DNA from: Anaerocolumna sedimenticola
Lineage (GTDB): Bacteria; Bacillota; Clostridia; Lachnospirales; Lachnospiraceae
NCBI RefSeq assembly: GCF_009931695.1
Contig: NZ_CP048000.1
Coordinates: 4,358,501-4,422,500 of the forward strand
DNA length: 64,000 nucleotides
Direction: 5' to 3'
Position numbers and translations under genes: made by a program. Numbering within the stretch: the stretch's first letter is position 1; the number at the start of each line of letters is the position of its first letter. Positions 16,097 to 25,564 of the stretch are shown in pieces. Below the pieces are notes generated by a model. That model did no database searches, was not told where the DNA came from, and was given only the letters and a program-made list of their open reading frames with translations.

Positions 16097-17670
16097 ATGA
16101 GCCGGATTACTATCACGGGAAGAGGAGAACCGATTCTGATTAATTATACCGAAGAGACGAGTTTGTTGGATGCGATAATTGGACAAGGCATTTATCTCAG
16201 TGCAGACTGCGCGGGCAGAGGAACCTGCGGAAAGTGTAAGCTTCAGCTTCTGGAGGGAGAGCTTGAAATAACCTCGTTTGATCGGAATAAACTAACGGAG
16301 CAGGAGCTGGAGCAGGGATACCGGCTGGCCTGTAAAGCCTATCCCAAAAAGGATTGCATCATCCGGCTGGTTTCGGGCAGGGAGACGGATTTTAAAATTA
16401 TCACGGAGCACCGGCAGGAAAGCATCGGTTACGGTAAGGCGGATGAGGATTATGCAGTCGCAGTTGACATCGGTACCACCACCATTGCCGCCAGTCTGGT
16501 TGGTCTTGAAAGTAAAAAAATCCGGTTGACAGACTCTGCAATCAATCGGCAAAGAGCTTATGGAACGGATGTTGTATCAAGAATAAAGGCGTCCAATGAC
16601 GGAAAGCGGGAGCTTCTGAGAATAAGTATTCAGGAGGATCTTCTGGAGCTGATCCGGCGTATCCTTCATGAGGCCGAGATTCCGAAAAACAGATTGAAAA
16701 GGATCGTAATTGCCGGGAATACCACCATGGGCCATTTGTTGCTGGGATATTCCTGTCAGGGGCTGGGCAGTTATCCTTTTACGCCGGTCAATATCAGTAC
16801 GCTGACGCTTCCTTATGAAGAAGTCATGGGAAGTGATTACCTGAGTATTCCGGTAACCATCCTTCCCGGCATCTCAGCATATGTAGGAGAGGATATTGTA
16901 GCCGGTCTGCTGGCCTGTGATTTTGATCAGGCGAAAAATCCTTGTCTGTTAGTTGATCTAGGCACGAATGGTGAGATGGCCGTGGGCAATAAAGACCGGA
17001 TTTTAGTTTCCTCCGCTGCAGCCGGACCTGCTTTTGAGGGTGGTAATATTTCCTGCGGTGTCGGAAGCATTGCAGGTGCCATCTGTGATATTGAAATTAA
17101 TAAGGAGGGGAACCGGCTTCAGACCATCGCAGATCAGCCGCCCATCGGTATCTGCGGGACCGGAGTGGTAGCACTGGTTTTTGAACTGCTTCAGTCAAAA
17201 CTATCCGATGCCACGGGGCTGCTCTGTGAGGAATATTTTGAACAGGGGTATCCGGTTGCTGCCGATCCCCAGGGCAGAGAAATCCTGTTTACCCAAAAGG
17301 ATATGCGGGAATTTCAAATGGCAAAAGCGGCAATCCGTGCCGGAATAGAGACGCTGGTCCGCTGTCATGGGATTACTTTTGATGAGATCGATACCGTATA
17401 TCTGGCGGGGGCTTCGGCTATCAAATGAATTTGGAGAAGGCCTTTGGTGTGGGTTTGCTGCCCAAAGAACTTTCCGGTAAAATCAAAGCTGTTGGAAACA
17501 GCGCGTTAGGAGGAGCTGTAAAGTATCTGGCAGGGGAAAGCGCTTCTGCCAGAGTGGATCATATACTTGGCGTATCCGGCGAAATCAGCTTATCCAATGA
17601 GACAGATTTTAATGATCTATATATAAAGCATATGTTTTTCGAAGAAAAAGCAGAGGAACCTTCTTTTTGA
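16097..17670 (+). pseudogene. RACE-type ferredoxin/ASKHA activator, frameshifted
   Basis: A reductive activator of corrinoid proteins (RACE/DUF4445 family). The N-terminus is a [2Fe-2S] ferredoxin domain with CAGRGTCGKCKLQ and a fourth Cys in YRLACKA. The ASKHA ATPase part follows (AVDIGTTTIAASLVG, LLVDLGTNGEMAVG, GSIAGAICD). The frame breaks at 17407-17411: a run of five G reads GASAIK-stop, while six G would read the family motif LAGGFGYQMN and continue into the next 80 codons to 17670. This is either a real frameshift or one missing base call. No corrinoid protein or methyltransferase gene is nearby. The stretch is richer in G+C than what follows 20 kb. Confidence 0.85.
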
Positions 17671-17705
17671 AAAATAAGATACGAAAGTAAAGGTGTGATT
17701 TGATT

Positions 17706-18188
17706 ATGAATTTAACGATAAGGGAATACAATGAAAACGATCTGATATCTATGATGGAAATATGGAATGAGGTAGTGGAGGACGGGATAGCTTTTCCGCA
17801 GATGGAACCGCTGACCCTGGAGGAGGCAAAAGAGTTTTTTGCCTGCCAGAGTTTTTCCGCTGTTGCACAATGGGGGACGGAAATCGTCGGCTTATACATC
17901 CTTCACCCTAATAATATAGGCCGCTGCGGCCATATCAGCAATGCCAGCTATGCAGTGAAATCCTCTGCACGGGATTGCATGTCGGTGAGCAGTTAGTCAG
18001 ACATTGTCTTAATAAGGGACATGAGCTGGGATTTCGAATTCTTCAGTTTAATGCTGTAGTTAAATCAAATCTCAGTGCGCATCATTTGTATGAAAAGCTG
18101 GATTTGTGAAGCTGGGTGTGGTACCCGGGGTTTTCTGTTAAAGGACGGTAATTATGAAGACATTGTGCTGTATTATCATCTGTTATAA
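17706..18188 (+). pseudogene. GNAT acetyltransferase with three -1 shifts
   Basis: A GNAT N-acetyltransferase of about 160 residues. The N-terminal frame (NLTIREYNENDLISMMEIW, then GLYILHPNNIGRCGHISNAS) runs to a stop near 17998. Adding one G at 17971-17973 gives GLHVGEQLVRHCLNKG and LGFRILQFNAVVKSN, with the acetyl-CoA loop and LSAHHLYEKL. Adding one G at 18100-18101 and one at 18127-18130 restores GFVKLGVVPGGFLLKDGNYE and the natural end at 18188. All three lesions lose one G from a G-run. The substrate cannot be named. The start ATG at 17706 follows AAAGGTG. Confidence 0.82.
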
Positions 18189-18285
18189 GAAAGCGTAGGA
18201 GTGGTAAGTACCTTTCGCAAGACTGCAATTTTCAGTTCCATGTCTGCATATAATGAACTAACAAAGATAGCCTGGGAGTTAAGCC

Positions 18286-20019
18286 ATGCCGAATGGTAAA
18301 CTGGAAAATGAGTTAAACCTTGCACTTGATATTCCCGAAGCGGATAGAGCGAAAACATTAAATCTGAACGTAGGATATTCTCCGAATACGAACACATGGG
18401 AATTGATTGTAAAATACAGCGGAAGCCTTGACCGGATCCGGGAGGAACTGGATATATCTGCTGTTGAACTGATGAGAGGGTATGCAATCCTGACGATACC
18501 GGAATATTTGATTGACCGGCTTACGGATTATGGAGAAGTTGAGTTTGTCGAAAAACCAAAGAGACTTTTTTATGAAGTAAACGAAGGAAGGACTGCTTCT
18601 TGTATTAACCCGCTTCAGACAGGTATTTACAATCTGTTTGGTGAGGGCGTACTGGTAGCTGTTATTGATTCGGGAATTGATTATTCCCACCCGGATTTCC
18701 GGAATGAAGACGGAACCACGAGGATATTGGCATTATGGGATCAGACCATACCGGGAGCACCGCCGGAAGGGTTTGACATTGGAACTCTTTATACCAGAGA
18801 GCAAATTAATGAAGCTTTGAATACACCCATGCCCGAGAGATTGGAGCTGGTTCCAAGCACGGATTTGTCAGGCCATGGCACTCATGTGGCCGGTATTGCT
18901 GCCGGCAACGGAAGGGCAAGCAACGGGCGGTATCGCGGAGTTGCTTCCCAAAGTGAGCTGATTGTGGTAAAGCTTGGTACATCCATGGGTGATTCCTTTC
19001 CAAGAACGACTCAGCTGATGCAGGGAATTGATTTTGCGATTCGAACGGCAGTTATTGAAGGAAACCCCGTTGCGATTAACATCAGCTTTGGTAATAATTA
19101 CGGCTCACATACGGGACTGTCATTGCTGGAGACTTTTATCAATGATGCGGCGAATATCTGGAAAAATAACATAATTATAGGAACGGGAAATGAAGGTGCT
19201 GCCGGAAATCACGCCCAGGGAGTTCTGCAAATGGGAAGAAACGAGGTGATTGAAATTGCCGTCAGCGAGTATGAGTTTGCACTGAATTTTCAAATATGGA
19301 AAAATTATTATGATCATTTTGATATTATTATAACTGCCCCGAACGGAACCCGTGTCGGACCAATCCCAAGGATTTTAGGTACGCAGCAGTTTACGGTGGC
19401 TCAGACAGAAATATTTCTCTACTATGGGGATCCCACACCCTATAATCCCCAACAGGAGATCTATGTTGAGTTGATTCCGACAAACCGTTATATTAATTCC
19501 GGTATTTGGCGTATTGAACTGGTACCAAACCGGATCGTGGAAGGCAATTATGATATCTGGCTTCCGTCAGGAGGTGTAAAAAACCCCGCTACCCGCTTTC
19601 TGCTTTCCTCGGAATATACCACCCTGACGATACCCTCTACCGCTGAAAGAGCCATCACCGTAGGAGCTTACAACGCCTATACGGACAGCTATGCACCATT
19701 TTCGGGAAGGGGCTATACCAGAAATAACCGGGTTAAGCCGGATCTTGTGGCACCAGGAGTAAATATCAATTCTGCTTCCCCGGGAGGAGGCTATACGATT
19801 CGTTCGGGAACTTCTATAGCGACTCCGTTTGTCACCGGCAGTGCAGCTTTATTAATGGAATGGGGCATTGTGCGGGGAAATGATCCTTATTTGTACGGTG
19901 AGAAGCTCAGGGCATATCTGATTAATGGAGCCAGACCTTTGCGGATTGAGAGAATCTATCCTAACAGGACTCTGGGATATGGGGCTCTGTGTCTGGATAA
20001 TACCTTCCGCTACATGTAA
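18286..20019 (+). CDS. Csp-type S8 subtilisin-like protease
   Basis: A 577-residue S8 protease of the clostridial Csp/bacterial germination type. The N-terminal 100 residues are a prodomain-like region. The catalytic triad is complete: Asp in VAVIDSGIDYSHPDF, His in SGHGTHVAGIAAG, Ser in RSGTSIATPF, plus the oxyanion Asn in GTGNEGAAGN. A jelly-roll-like insert (about residues 320-440) separates His and Ser regions, as in CspB/CspC. No signal peptide is visible. In Clostridium perfringens and C. difficile, Csp proteases cleave pro-SleC during spore germination, and a SleC-like gene lies 1.5 kb downstream. C. difficile CspC is catalytically dead, but this one looks active. GGGAG precedes the ATG. 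Confidence 0.88.
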   Translation: MPNGKLENELNLALDIPEADRAKTLNLNVGYSPNTNTWELIVKYSGSLDRIREELDISAVELMRGYAILTIPEYLIDRLTDYGEVEFVEKPKRLFYEVNEGRTASCINPLQTGIYNLFGEGVLVAVIDSGIDYSHPDFRNEDGTTRILALWDQTIPGAPPEGFDIGTLYTREQINEALNTPMPERLELVPSTDLSGHGTHVAGIAAGNGRASNGRYRGVASQSELIVVKLGTSMGDSFPRTTQLMQGIDFAIRTAVIEGNPVAINISFGNNYGSHTGLSLLETFINDAANIWKNNIIIGTGNEGAAGNHAQGVLQMGRNEVIEIAVSEYEFALNFQIWKNYYDHFDIIITAPNGTRVGPIPRILGTQQFTVAQTEIFLYYGDPTPYNPQQEIYVELIPTNRYINSGIWRIELVPNRIVEGNYDIWLPSGGVKNPATRFLLSSEYTTLTIPSTAERAITVGAYNAYTDSYAPFSGRGYTRNNRVKPDLVAPGVNINSASPGGGYTIRSGTSIATPFVTGSAALLMEWGIVRGNDPYLYGEKLRAYLINGARPLRIERIYPNRTLGYGALCLDNTFRYM

Positions 20020-20076
20020 TAAAGCGAAATACTCCTTTTCTTCATAAAAACTATTGACTTCCATTATTTTAATGTA

Positions 20077-20313
20077 ATGCAGATGGGATGCTTTGCCGTC
20101 TATTTGCAGTCAAAGAATACAATGCACTTCTGGGGTATTCATGTTGCGGAATACCCAACCTTTAGAAATTTCAAAGTATATCATAAGCACAACAGCTATA
20201 ATCAATATCATAGGCACAGAGACGCTCGGAACTTAAAAGTTGCCATCGAGCAAATCAAAAGCCATGATGCCTTTCAATTAAACGGAAGGAAGTATATAAA
20301 GAATAATAAGTGA
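20077..20313 (+). CDS. hypothetical protein (78 aa), doubtful
   Basis: A 78-residue frame, rich in His and Asn in its middle (FKVYHKHNSYNQYHRHRDAR) and basic at the end (LNGRKYIKNNK). I recognise no family, and no convincing ribosome site precedes the ATG. It may be a fragment of a larger gene or chance. It follows the protease and precedes a non-coding repeat region. Confidence 0.3.
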   Translation: MQMGCFAVYLQSKNTMHFWGIHVAEYPTFRNFKVYHKHNSYNQYHRHRDARNLKVAIEQIKSHDAFQLNGRKYIKNNK

Positions 20314-20329
20314 TTAGTCTAATGATAAC

Positions 20330-20449
20330 AGTTCTCTAGTCTCAACCTAACTTAAAAACAGTAGTTCCCTTGTCTCGCAAGACAAAAAGCAGTTCTATAG
20401 TCTCAGCGTATGCGTCTATCGTCTCATGAGGTACATTACTCGTGTCTCG
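20330..20449. repeat. five degenerate 15-base repeats
   Basis: AGTTCTCTAGTCTCA (20330), AGTTCCCTTGTCTCG (20363), AGTTCTATAGTCTCA (20391), GCGTCTATCGTCTCA (20412) and a weaker copy at 20435. Starts are 33, 28, 21 and 23 bases apart. Read as codons the copies give SSLVS, SSLVS, SSIVS, ASIVS, with differences mostly at third positions. This suggests remains of a coding repeat, now crossed by stops and frame changes. It could also be a set of DNA binding sites. Confidence 0.55.
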
Positions 20450-20872
20450 AATATCTTTATATACAACCTTGAAAATATTCATATTGAAGAAATAATGCAT
20501 ACGCATTATATGTTATCAACCCAAGTTCAAGTGGACTTGCGTCAATAGCGTAGACACAAGTCCATATAAATAGAATTAAATCAATCTCATTATTACTTAT
20601 CATTAATATAATTAATTAATTAATCTAACATGTATTCAGATTGCTTAATTTGCAGAACAATTTAGCTTGGAAAATGTATTTGATACGTTTTAACTTTATA
20701 AGGTAATATGCGCCTAACACGGCACTAATAACATATGGTGTAGCCTTAGTGCATTTGAAATAATGACTATAACAATCTATGAAGGAATTGTATTAGCCTT
20801 AATAACAACATTTAACATGAACTTGAATACAATATAATAACAGTTTTATAGAATAGGAAGTATAAGTATTTC
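20450..20872. other. non-coding stretch before the amidase gene
   Basis: AT-rich, no supported gene. It contains a hairpin, TGGACTTG (20532-20539) with CAAGTCCA (20557-20564), without a T-run. No ribosome site is obvious before the amidase; GGAAGT at 20857-20862 is the nearest candidate. Confidence 0.5.
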
Positions 20873-21448
20873 ATGGCTATTAAAATATTTATAGATCAAG
20901 GACACAATCCGACTGGTTACCACAATACTGGTGCCAGAGGTCTTGGGTTAATAGAAGAAGATATTACTTATCAGGTTGGAATCTATCTTGCCAATTTATT
21001 AGGAGCTGACCGAAGATTTTCCGTTTTGTTATCAAGACCTACGCATACTACGGTTTTAGGAACTTCAAATGCAACCAGCCTTGCTGAAAGGGTTAGAATG
21101 GCGAATGAATGGCCTGCTGATTATTTTATCAGTATCCATGCTAATGCAAATGTAAATCCTGCAATTAATGGAGCTGAGATCTATATATACCAATACAACA
21201 CTCAAGCACATTGGCTAGCACAGCATATCATGGATGCTATTGTCCAATTTACAGCCTTAAAGAATAATGGCATCCGAATAAATCAATCCTTATATGTTTT
21301 GCGCAGAGCTAATATGCCTTCCTTACTGATAGAAATGGGATATCTTACGAATGAACATGATGCCGCTATTCTTAGAGATAATCAATGGCTGATTGCTTAT
21401 GCAATATATATCGGTATCTTAAATTATTTTGGATTTGAACCGATTTAA
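20873..21448 (+). CDS. N-acetylmuramoyl-L-alanine amidase (Amidase_3)
   Basis: A 191-residue Amidase_3 zinc hydrolase that cuts the bond between N-acetylmuramic acid and L-alanine in peptidoglycan. The zinc ligands are visible: His in IFIDQGHNP, Glu in LGLIEED, His in FISIHANAN. The catalytic Glu is in LLIEMGYLTN. There is no signal peptide, so it acts in the mother cell or forespore, or leaves the cell by another route. The next gene, 24 bases on, is SleC-like, and a Csp-type protease lies upstream, which points to spore cortex work (CwlD-like processing is one option). The catalytic call is firm; the sporulation role is inference. Confidence 0.85.
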   Translation: MAIKIFIDQGHNPTGYHNTGARGLGLIEEDITYQVGIYLANLLGADRRFSVLLSRPTHTTVLGTSNATSLAERVRMANEWPADYFISIHANANVNPAINGAEIYIYQYNTQAHWLAQHIMDAIVQFTALKNNGIRINQSLYVLRRANMPSLLIEMGYLTNEHDAAILRDNQWLIAYAIYIGILNYFGFEPI

Positions 21449-21472
21449 TATTAATAACAGGAGGGATAAAGA

Positions 21473-22765
21473 ATGATGAAAAATAATAATATTAATCGAA
21501 ATTTATATAATAAAATTCGTGTTTATCCAGCTGAAATGGGAACACAGACCTTCGGGAGGTTACAGGTTCGCTGCACAACCAGAGGACTGGCACCAATTGA
21601 TAGTGCAATCGTCCAAATTTCCTCTTCGGCAGAGCCGGAGGTAATTATAGAAGAGCTTACTACCGATTTTAACGGGCTCACACAAGAAATTGAATTACCG
21701 GCACCCCCAATTGATTATAGTCTGAACCCTGCTCCAGCCACACAACCTTATTCAGAATTTAACCTTAGGGTAAGCGCACCGGACTTTGAACCGGTTACCG
21801 TATCGAATGTTGAAATACTCACCCTTGTAACAGCTCTGCAGGAATTAACCCTAACCCCTGCAGAAATTCCTACTGGAGGTGAATTATATGTAATACCACC
21901 TCATACTTTATATGGCGATTACCCACCAAAAATAGAAGAAGAAGAGATTAAAGCTATAGGTGAAACCGGTGAAATTGTATTACAAAATGTAGTGATCCCA
22001 GAATATATCGTAGTCCACGACGGTCCTCCTACTGATACTGCTGCACAGAATCACTATGTACGGTACCGTGATTATATTAAAAATGTAGCTTCTAGCGAAA
22101 TCTATGCCACATGGCCGGAATCAACCATTATGGCAAATATTCTTGCTATCCAGTCCTTTACCCTAAACCGAGTTTTTACGGAATGGTATCGTAATCAGGG
22201 ATATAATTTTACCATAACCTCATCCACGGCCTTTGATCACAAATGGATTCCGGGCAGGAATATTTACAGTAATATCGGCCTAGCGGTGGACCAGATATTC
22301 ACCAATTATTTATCCAGACCTAATGTTAAACAACCCATATTAACCCAATACTGTGATGGTTATAGAGTACAGTGTCCGAACTGGATGACCCAATGGGGAT
22401 CTAAGGAACTGGGAGAGAATGGTCTGAATGCAATCCAGATACTTCAACATTTTTATGGAGATTCCATGTTTATTAACACAGCACCTCAAGTATCTGGAGT
22501 TCCAGCTTCCTGGCCGGGAGTAAATCTGACAATAGGTTCCACCGGAGTCAGTGTACGGATGATTCAAGAACAGCTAAACCGTATTTCAGATACTTATGTA
22601 GCGATTCCTAAAATGGCTGTGGATGGACAGTATGGACCACAAACCGCAGAGGCGGTAAGAATCTTCCAACAAATATTTAATCTTCCCCAAACCGGTGTGG
22701 TAGATTTTGCTACATGGTATAAAATATCTCAAATATATGTGGGGGTTACGAGAATTGCGGAATGA
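21473..22765 (+). CDS. sleC: SleC-like spore cortex-lytic enzyme
   Basis: A 430-residue protein with the SleC layout and length (about 420-440). The N-terminal 120 residues are a beta-rich pro-region (GRLQVRCTTRGLAPIDSAIV). A SpoIID/LytB domain follows from about 200 to 330 (YIKNVASSEIYATWPES, NILAIQSFTLNRV, ITSSTAFDHKW). The C-terminus is a PG_binding_1 domain (LTIGSTGVSVRMIQEQLNRI, VDGQYGPQTAEAVRIFQQIF). In C. perfringens SleC is stored as a zymogen in spores and activated by Csp proteases. Here the protease gene is upstream and the amidase gene immediately before, so the three may form one module. GGAGGGATAAAGA precedes two adjacent ATG codons, and either may start. Confidence 0.82.
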   Translation: MMKNNNINRNLYNKIRVYPAEMGTQTFGRLQVRCTTRGLAPIDSAIVQISSSAEPEVIIEELTTDFNGLTQEIELPAPPIDYSLNPAPATQPYSEFNLRVSAPDFEPVTVSNVEILTLVTALQELTLTPAEIPTGGELYVIPPHTLYGDYPPKIEEEEIKAIGETGEIVLQNVVIPEYIVVHDGPPTDTAAQNHYVRYRDYIKNVASSEIYATWPESTIMANILAIQSFTLNRVFTEWYRNQGYNFTITSSTAFDHKWIPGRNIYSNIGLAVDQIFTNYLSRPNVKQPILTQYCDGYRVQCPNWMTQWGSKELGENGLNAIQILQHFYGDSMFINTAPQVSGVPASWPGVNLTIGSTGVSVRMIQEQLNRISDTYVAIPKMAVDGQYGPQTAEAVRIFQQIFNLPQTGVVDFATWYKISQIYVGVTRIAE

Positions 22766-22774
22766 GTTATACGA

Positions 22775-22812
22775 TCGTAACGATTATCATAATAGTTGGA
22801 CTATCGTTACGA
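22775..22812. other. ten-base perfect inverted repeat
   Basis: TCGTAACGAT (22775-22784) and ATCGTTACGA (22803-22812) with an 18-base loop, ten bases after the SleC-like stop. There is no T-run, so a terminator role is weak; it could be a binding site or RNA end-protecting hairpin. Confidence 0.5.
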
Positions 22813-22913
22813 AAATATTCGCTTACTACCATGCCCTTATTTATCAACTCATTTAAAGTCGGGTGAATTATATTTAAGGGTAAGCGTCAAATGAAACACG
22901 CCTATAATAAAAA

Positions 22914-22955
22914 ATCTGATCAAGTATAATAGTTATATCTTAATCAGATGTTTTG
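22914..22955. terminator. probable terminator of the sleC unit
   Basis: ATCTGAT (22914-22920) pairs with ATCAGAT (22943-22949), extended by AAG/CTT pairs, and is followed by GTTTTGTT. A six-A run stands before the stem, so it could act on both strands. Confidence 0.5.
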
Positions 22956-22959
22956 TTAT

Positions 22960-23020
22960 GGGTCGTGACCCTGTTGAGCACGCAATGCGTGCGAAATATA
23001 ACCCACCCGCTATGCGGGTG
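22960..23020. repeat. three adjacent perfect small hairpins
   Basis: GGGTCGTGACCC (22960-22971), GCACGCAATGCGTGC (22978-22992) and CACCCGCTATGCGGGTG (23004-23020), the last two with three-base loops. The whole 22,766-23,303 stretch has no supported gene. The GC-rich hairpins stand out in AT-rich DNA and resemble the palindromic elements at 31.8, 43.1 and 60.7 kb. Confidence 0.6.
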
Positions 23021-23303
23021 TGAGACGATTGTTACACAAAAAAATCACCTTTGACTTATATTTTATGTTCGTAATTTATTTATCATTTAAGTTGGGCATA
23101 ATTCATCCAATGAATATGAATTTTATAGGAGCGATACTGTCTAACGATTACTAAATCTTATAACGATTAAACTTATATCGTTAATATGGTTGTGCAAACG
23201 CAGTTAGAAAGATGTAATTATTATAACTTAGCCCAATGTTTTTCTCTTGAAAGTCTAGAACTATCTCTGAGCAACTTGCCACAAGACCCTTATAATAAGC
23301 TAT

Positions 23304-25541
23304 TTACAGACTTGAACACGGAAACCGAAATTGTATCAATCTCGTAACCCTTTTGTTTAAGACATCATAATCGGTTGCAGGCTGTCTTTCGGCTTCTGCT
23401 ATAATATCTGAATTATTTTCGGTAATATTAGTATTTCCCGATTTAGCATTATCAGCAGTACCTGCTTGTTCTTTTAATTCCTCTAAAACCATATCTTCCC
23501 CATCTGCCTCCAAATCACCGGTTAACAATAAGTCAAACTCCTTATAATTGATACTAAGAACAGTGGAATATGCATTCCGGGATGTGAAACTATAGTCGGC
23601 TTCCGGATGCAGACAGGTGAAACGAACACCTCCATCCTCTATAGTATCCCCTCGCTTGATATAAGTTATTTTAATCCCTTTCCTCTCAGCCATAGAAATA
23701 AGTTTTTCATATACTTCATCTTTCTCATATATATCAGGGATAAGCAGATTACGGATATTTATATTACCTTTATACAGCATGGAAGTTGCTTCTCCTTTCA
23801 TATCGTCCATTGCTTCAACTAATTCTTTTAATCCGGAGATATGATCTGAATCCATATGAGTCACAATTGCATAATCCAAAGTTTTAATACCATTCGCTTT
23901 CAAGAAAGGTTCCAGCCTGTATTGCCCCACTTTGGAAACATCCGAACTGCCACCATCAACAAGATAGGTTGTTCCACTGGGTGATAAAAGAAATATTCCG
24001 TCACCTTGCCCAACATCTAAAAATGTCACATCAAGAGAGCTATGTTTAGATTTAATAAATATAATAAACAGAAAAGACAATAGAAAAATACATAGCTTTC
24101 GTTTAATTTTTTTATGAAAGCAAATAAGCAGCAGTACAATTACATAATAGACGGTAATAACCCATATATCCGGACGTCCAATTAAAAAAGTCCTATAAGG
24201 TAATTCCGAAGCCGCCCTGCATACCCACTCGTAGGAATTTAACAGATAATGTACTCCCCCAATGGTTAATATACCAAGTGGCAGACTGATACACCCTAAT
24301 ATACCTGCAAGAATAGCCAGTAGAATTATAATGGAGGAAGAAGGCAGAATAATCATGTTAATTATTACAGAGTAGGTAGGAAATTCATAAAAGAAATACA
24401 GAATAATCGGAAGCGTTATAATTTGAATACTGATACTGGTTTTTAATCCATCCCAGAAATTATTTCTATACGGAATCAGTATTGATAAAACAGGATTAAT
24501 TAATCCAATACCCAAAATAGCACCAAAAGAAAGCAAAAAGCCTGCATTTGTTATCTGGAGCGGTGATTGTATTAATATAATCAAAGCACTGAAAGCTGTT
24601 GCTGATAACAAATCGTAAGTTCTGCCGATTAATCCGGCAAGCATTAAGATGATTAACATTACTACGGCACGATTAGTAGAAACACTAAAATTAGTCAGCA
24701 CTCCGTAGGAAAAAATAATTAATATGGAAATACCAGCATTTAAAATTAAAGGTATTTTTAAATGTTTAAGAAATTGAAATAGATACAAACCCAATAACGA
24801 AACATGCAGTCCGGATATGGCAAGTATATGTGAAATACCGCTTTGTTGGTACAATTCTTTTATTTCCGGATCCAAAAGAGACATTTCCCCCAGTATCATT
24901 GCCGACAATATACCTGCGTTCTTTTTGGGAAGCATCTTATTATATACTTCAATTAATCTTATTTTGATGTCATATAGAAATTGGGGAAAAACGGAATTCT
25001 TGCCGGTTATGAGATCTATTTCATCCGCATTCATTTTATAATATATATTTAACATCCTATTGTATTGGTATTCATTGAACTGCCCCGGATTAGAGGCCTG
25101 TTGGAATTTTTTGATTTCGCCTTTTGCGGATAAGATATTGCCAATTTCGTATTGGTCTTTAGAAGATGTATATACAGTAATTTTACCACTAATATATTTT
25201 TTTGAATTATCCAGATAAATCGTATTATGTTTTAACGTAAGTACTTGGTATTCACCTTTATCCTGAATCATCAGAAGCTGCCCCTGAACGGTACCGCTAA
25301 TCTCACTTGCAAACAGGTCATCCAGACTGCCCGGTGACAACTGCTGATTCATCCGGTAATACCCCAGTATAAATAATAGGGGTAAACTTAATAAAAAATA
25401 ATAATTTGATAATCTTCGTTTACTTTTTGGAAGAAAAATCCATAATGTAATCAATAAGAAGCTTATTCCCCTATTATAAATATATAAGAAGAAAAAAAGG
25501 AATACAGGGCCAAACCCGCCAAATAAGAGGCCAACAACCAT
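23304..25541 (-). pseudogene. comEC: ComEC/Rec2 DNA uptake channel, 3' truncated
   Basis: A 745-residue ComEC protein, the inner membrane channel for transforming DNA. It has N-terminal membrane helices, an OB-like external domain, the Competence core (GISHILAISGLHVSLLG), more helices, and a metallo-beta-lactamase domain starting VTFLDVGQGDGIFLL with THMDSDHISGL. The domain should continue after LLLTGDLE with D-V-L-K-V-A-H-H-G-S and about 70 further residues. Instead, after YDVL the sequence changes to NKRVTRLIQF and stops. The AHHGS metal/active-site motif is absent and no remnant was seen downstream. The 3' end therefore looks replaced by foreign DNA, adjoining the hairpin-rich stretch. Function without this end is doubtful. 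Confidence 0.75.
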
Positions 25542-25564
25542 ACAAGGGGCCTTTTCATTTTCAT

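Noticed and set aside
20330-20449. CRISPR-like repeats
   Set aside because: Repeats are 15 bases, degenerate and unevenly spaced, with no cas genes in the window.
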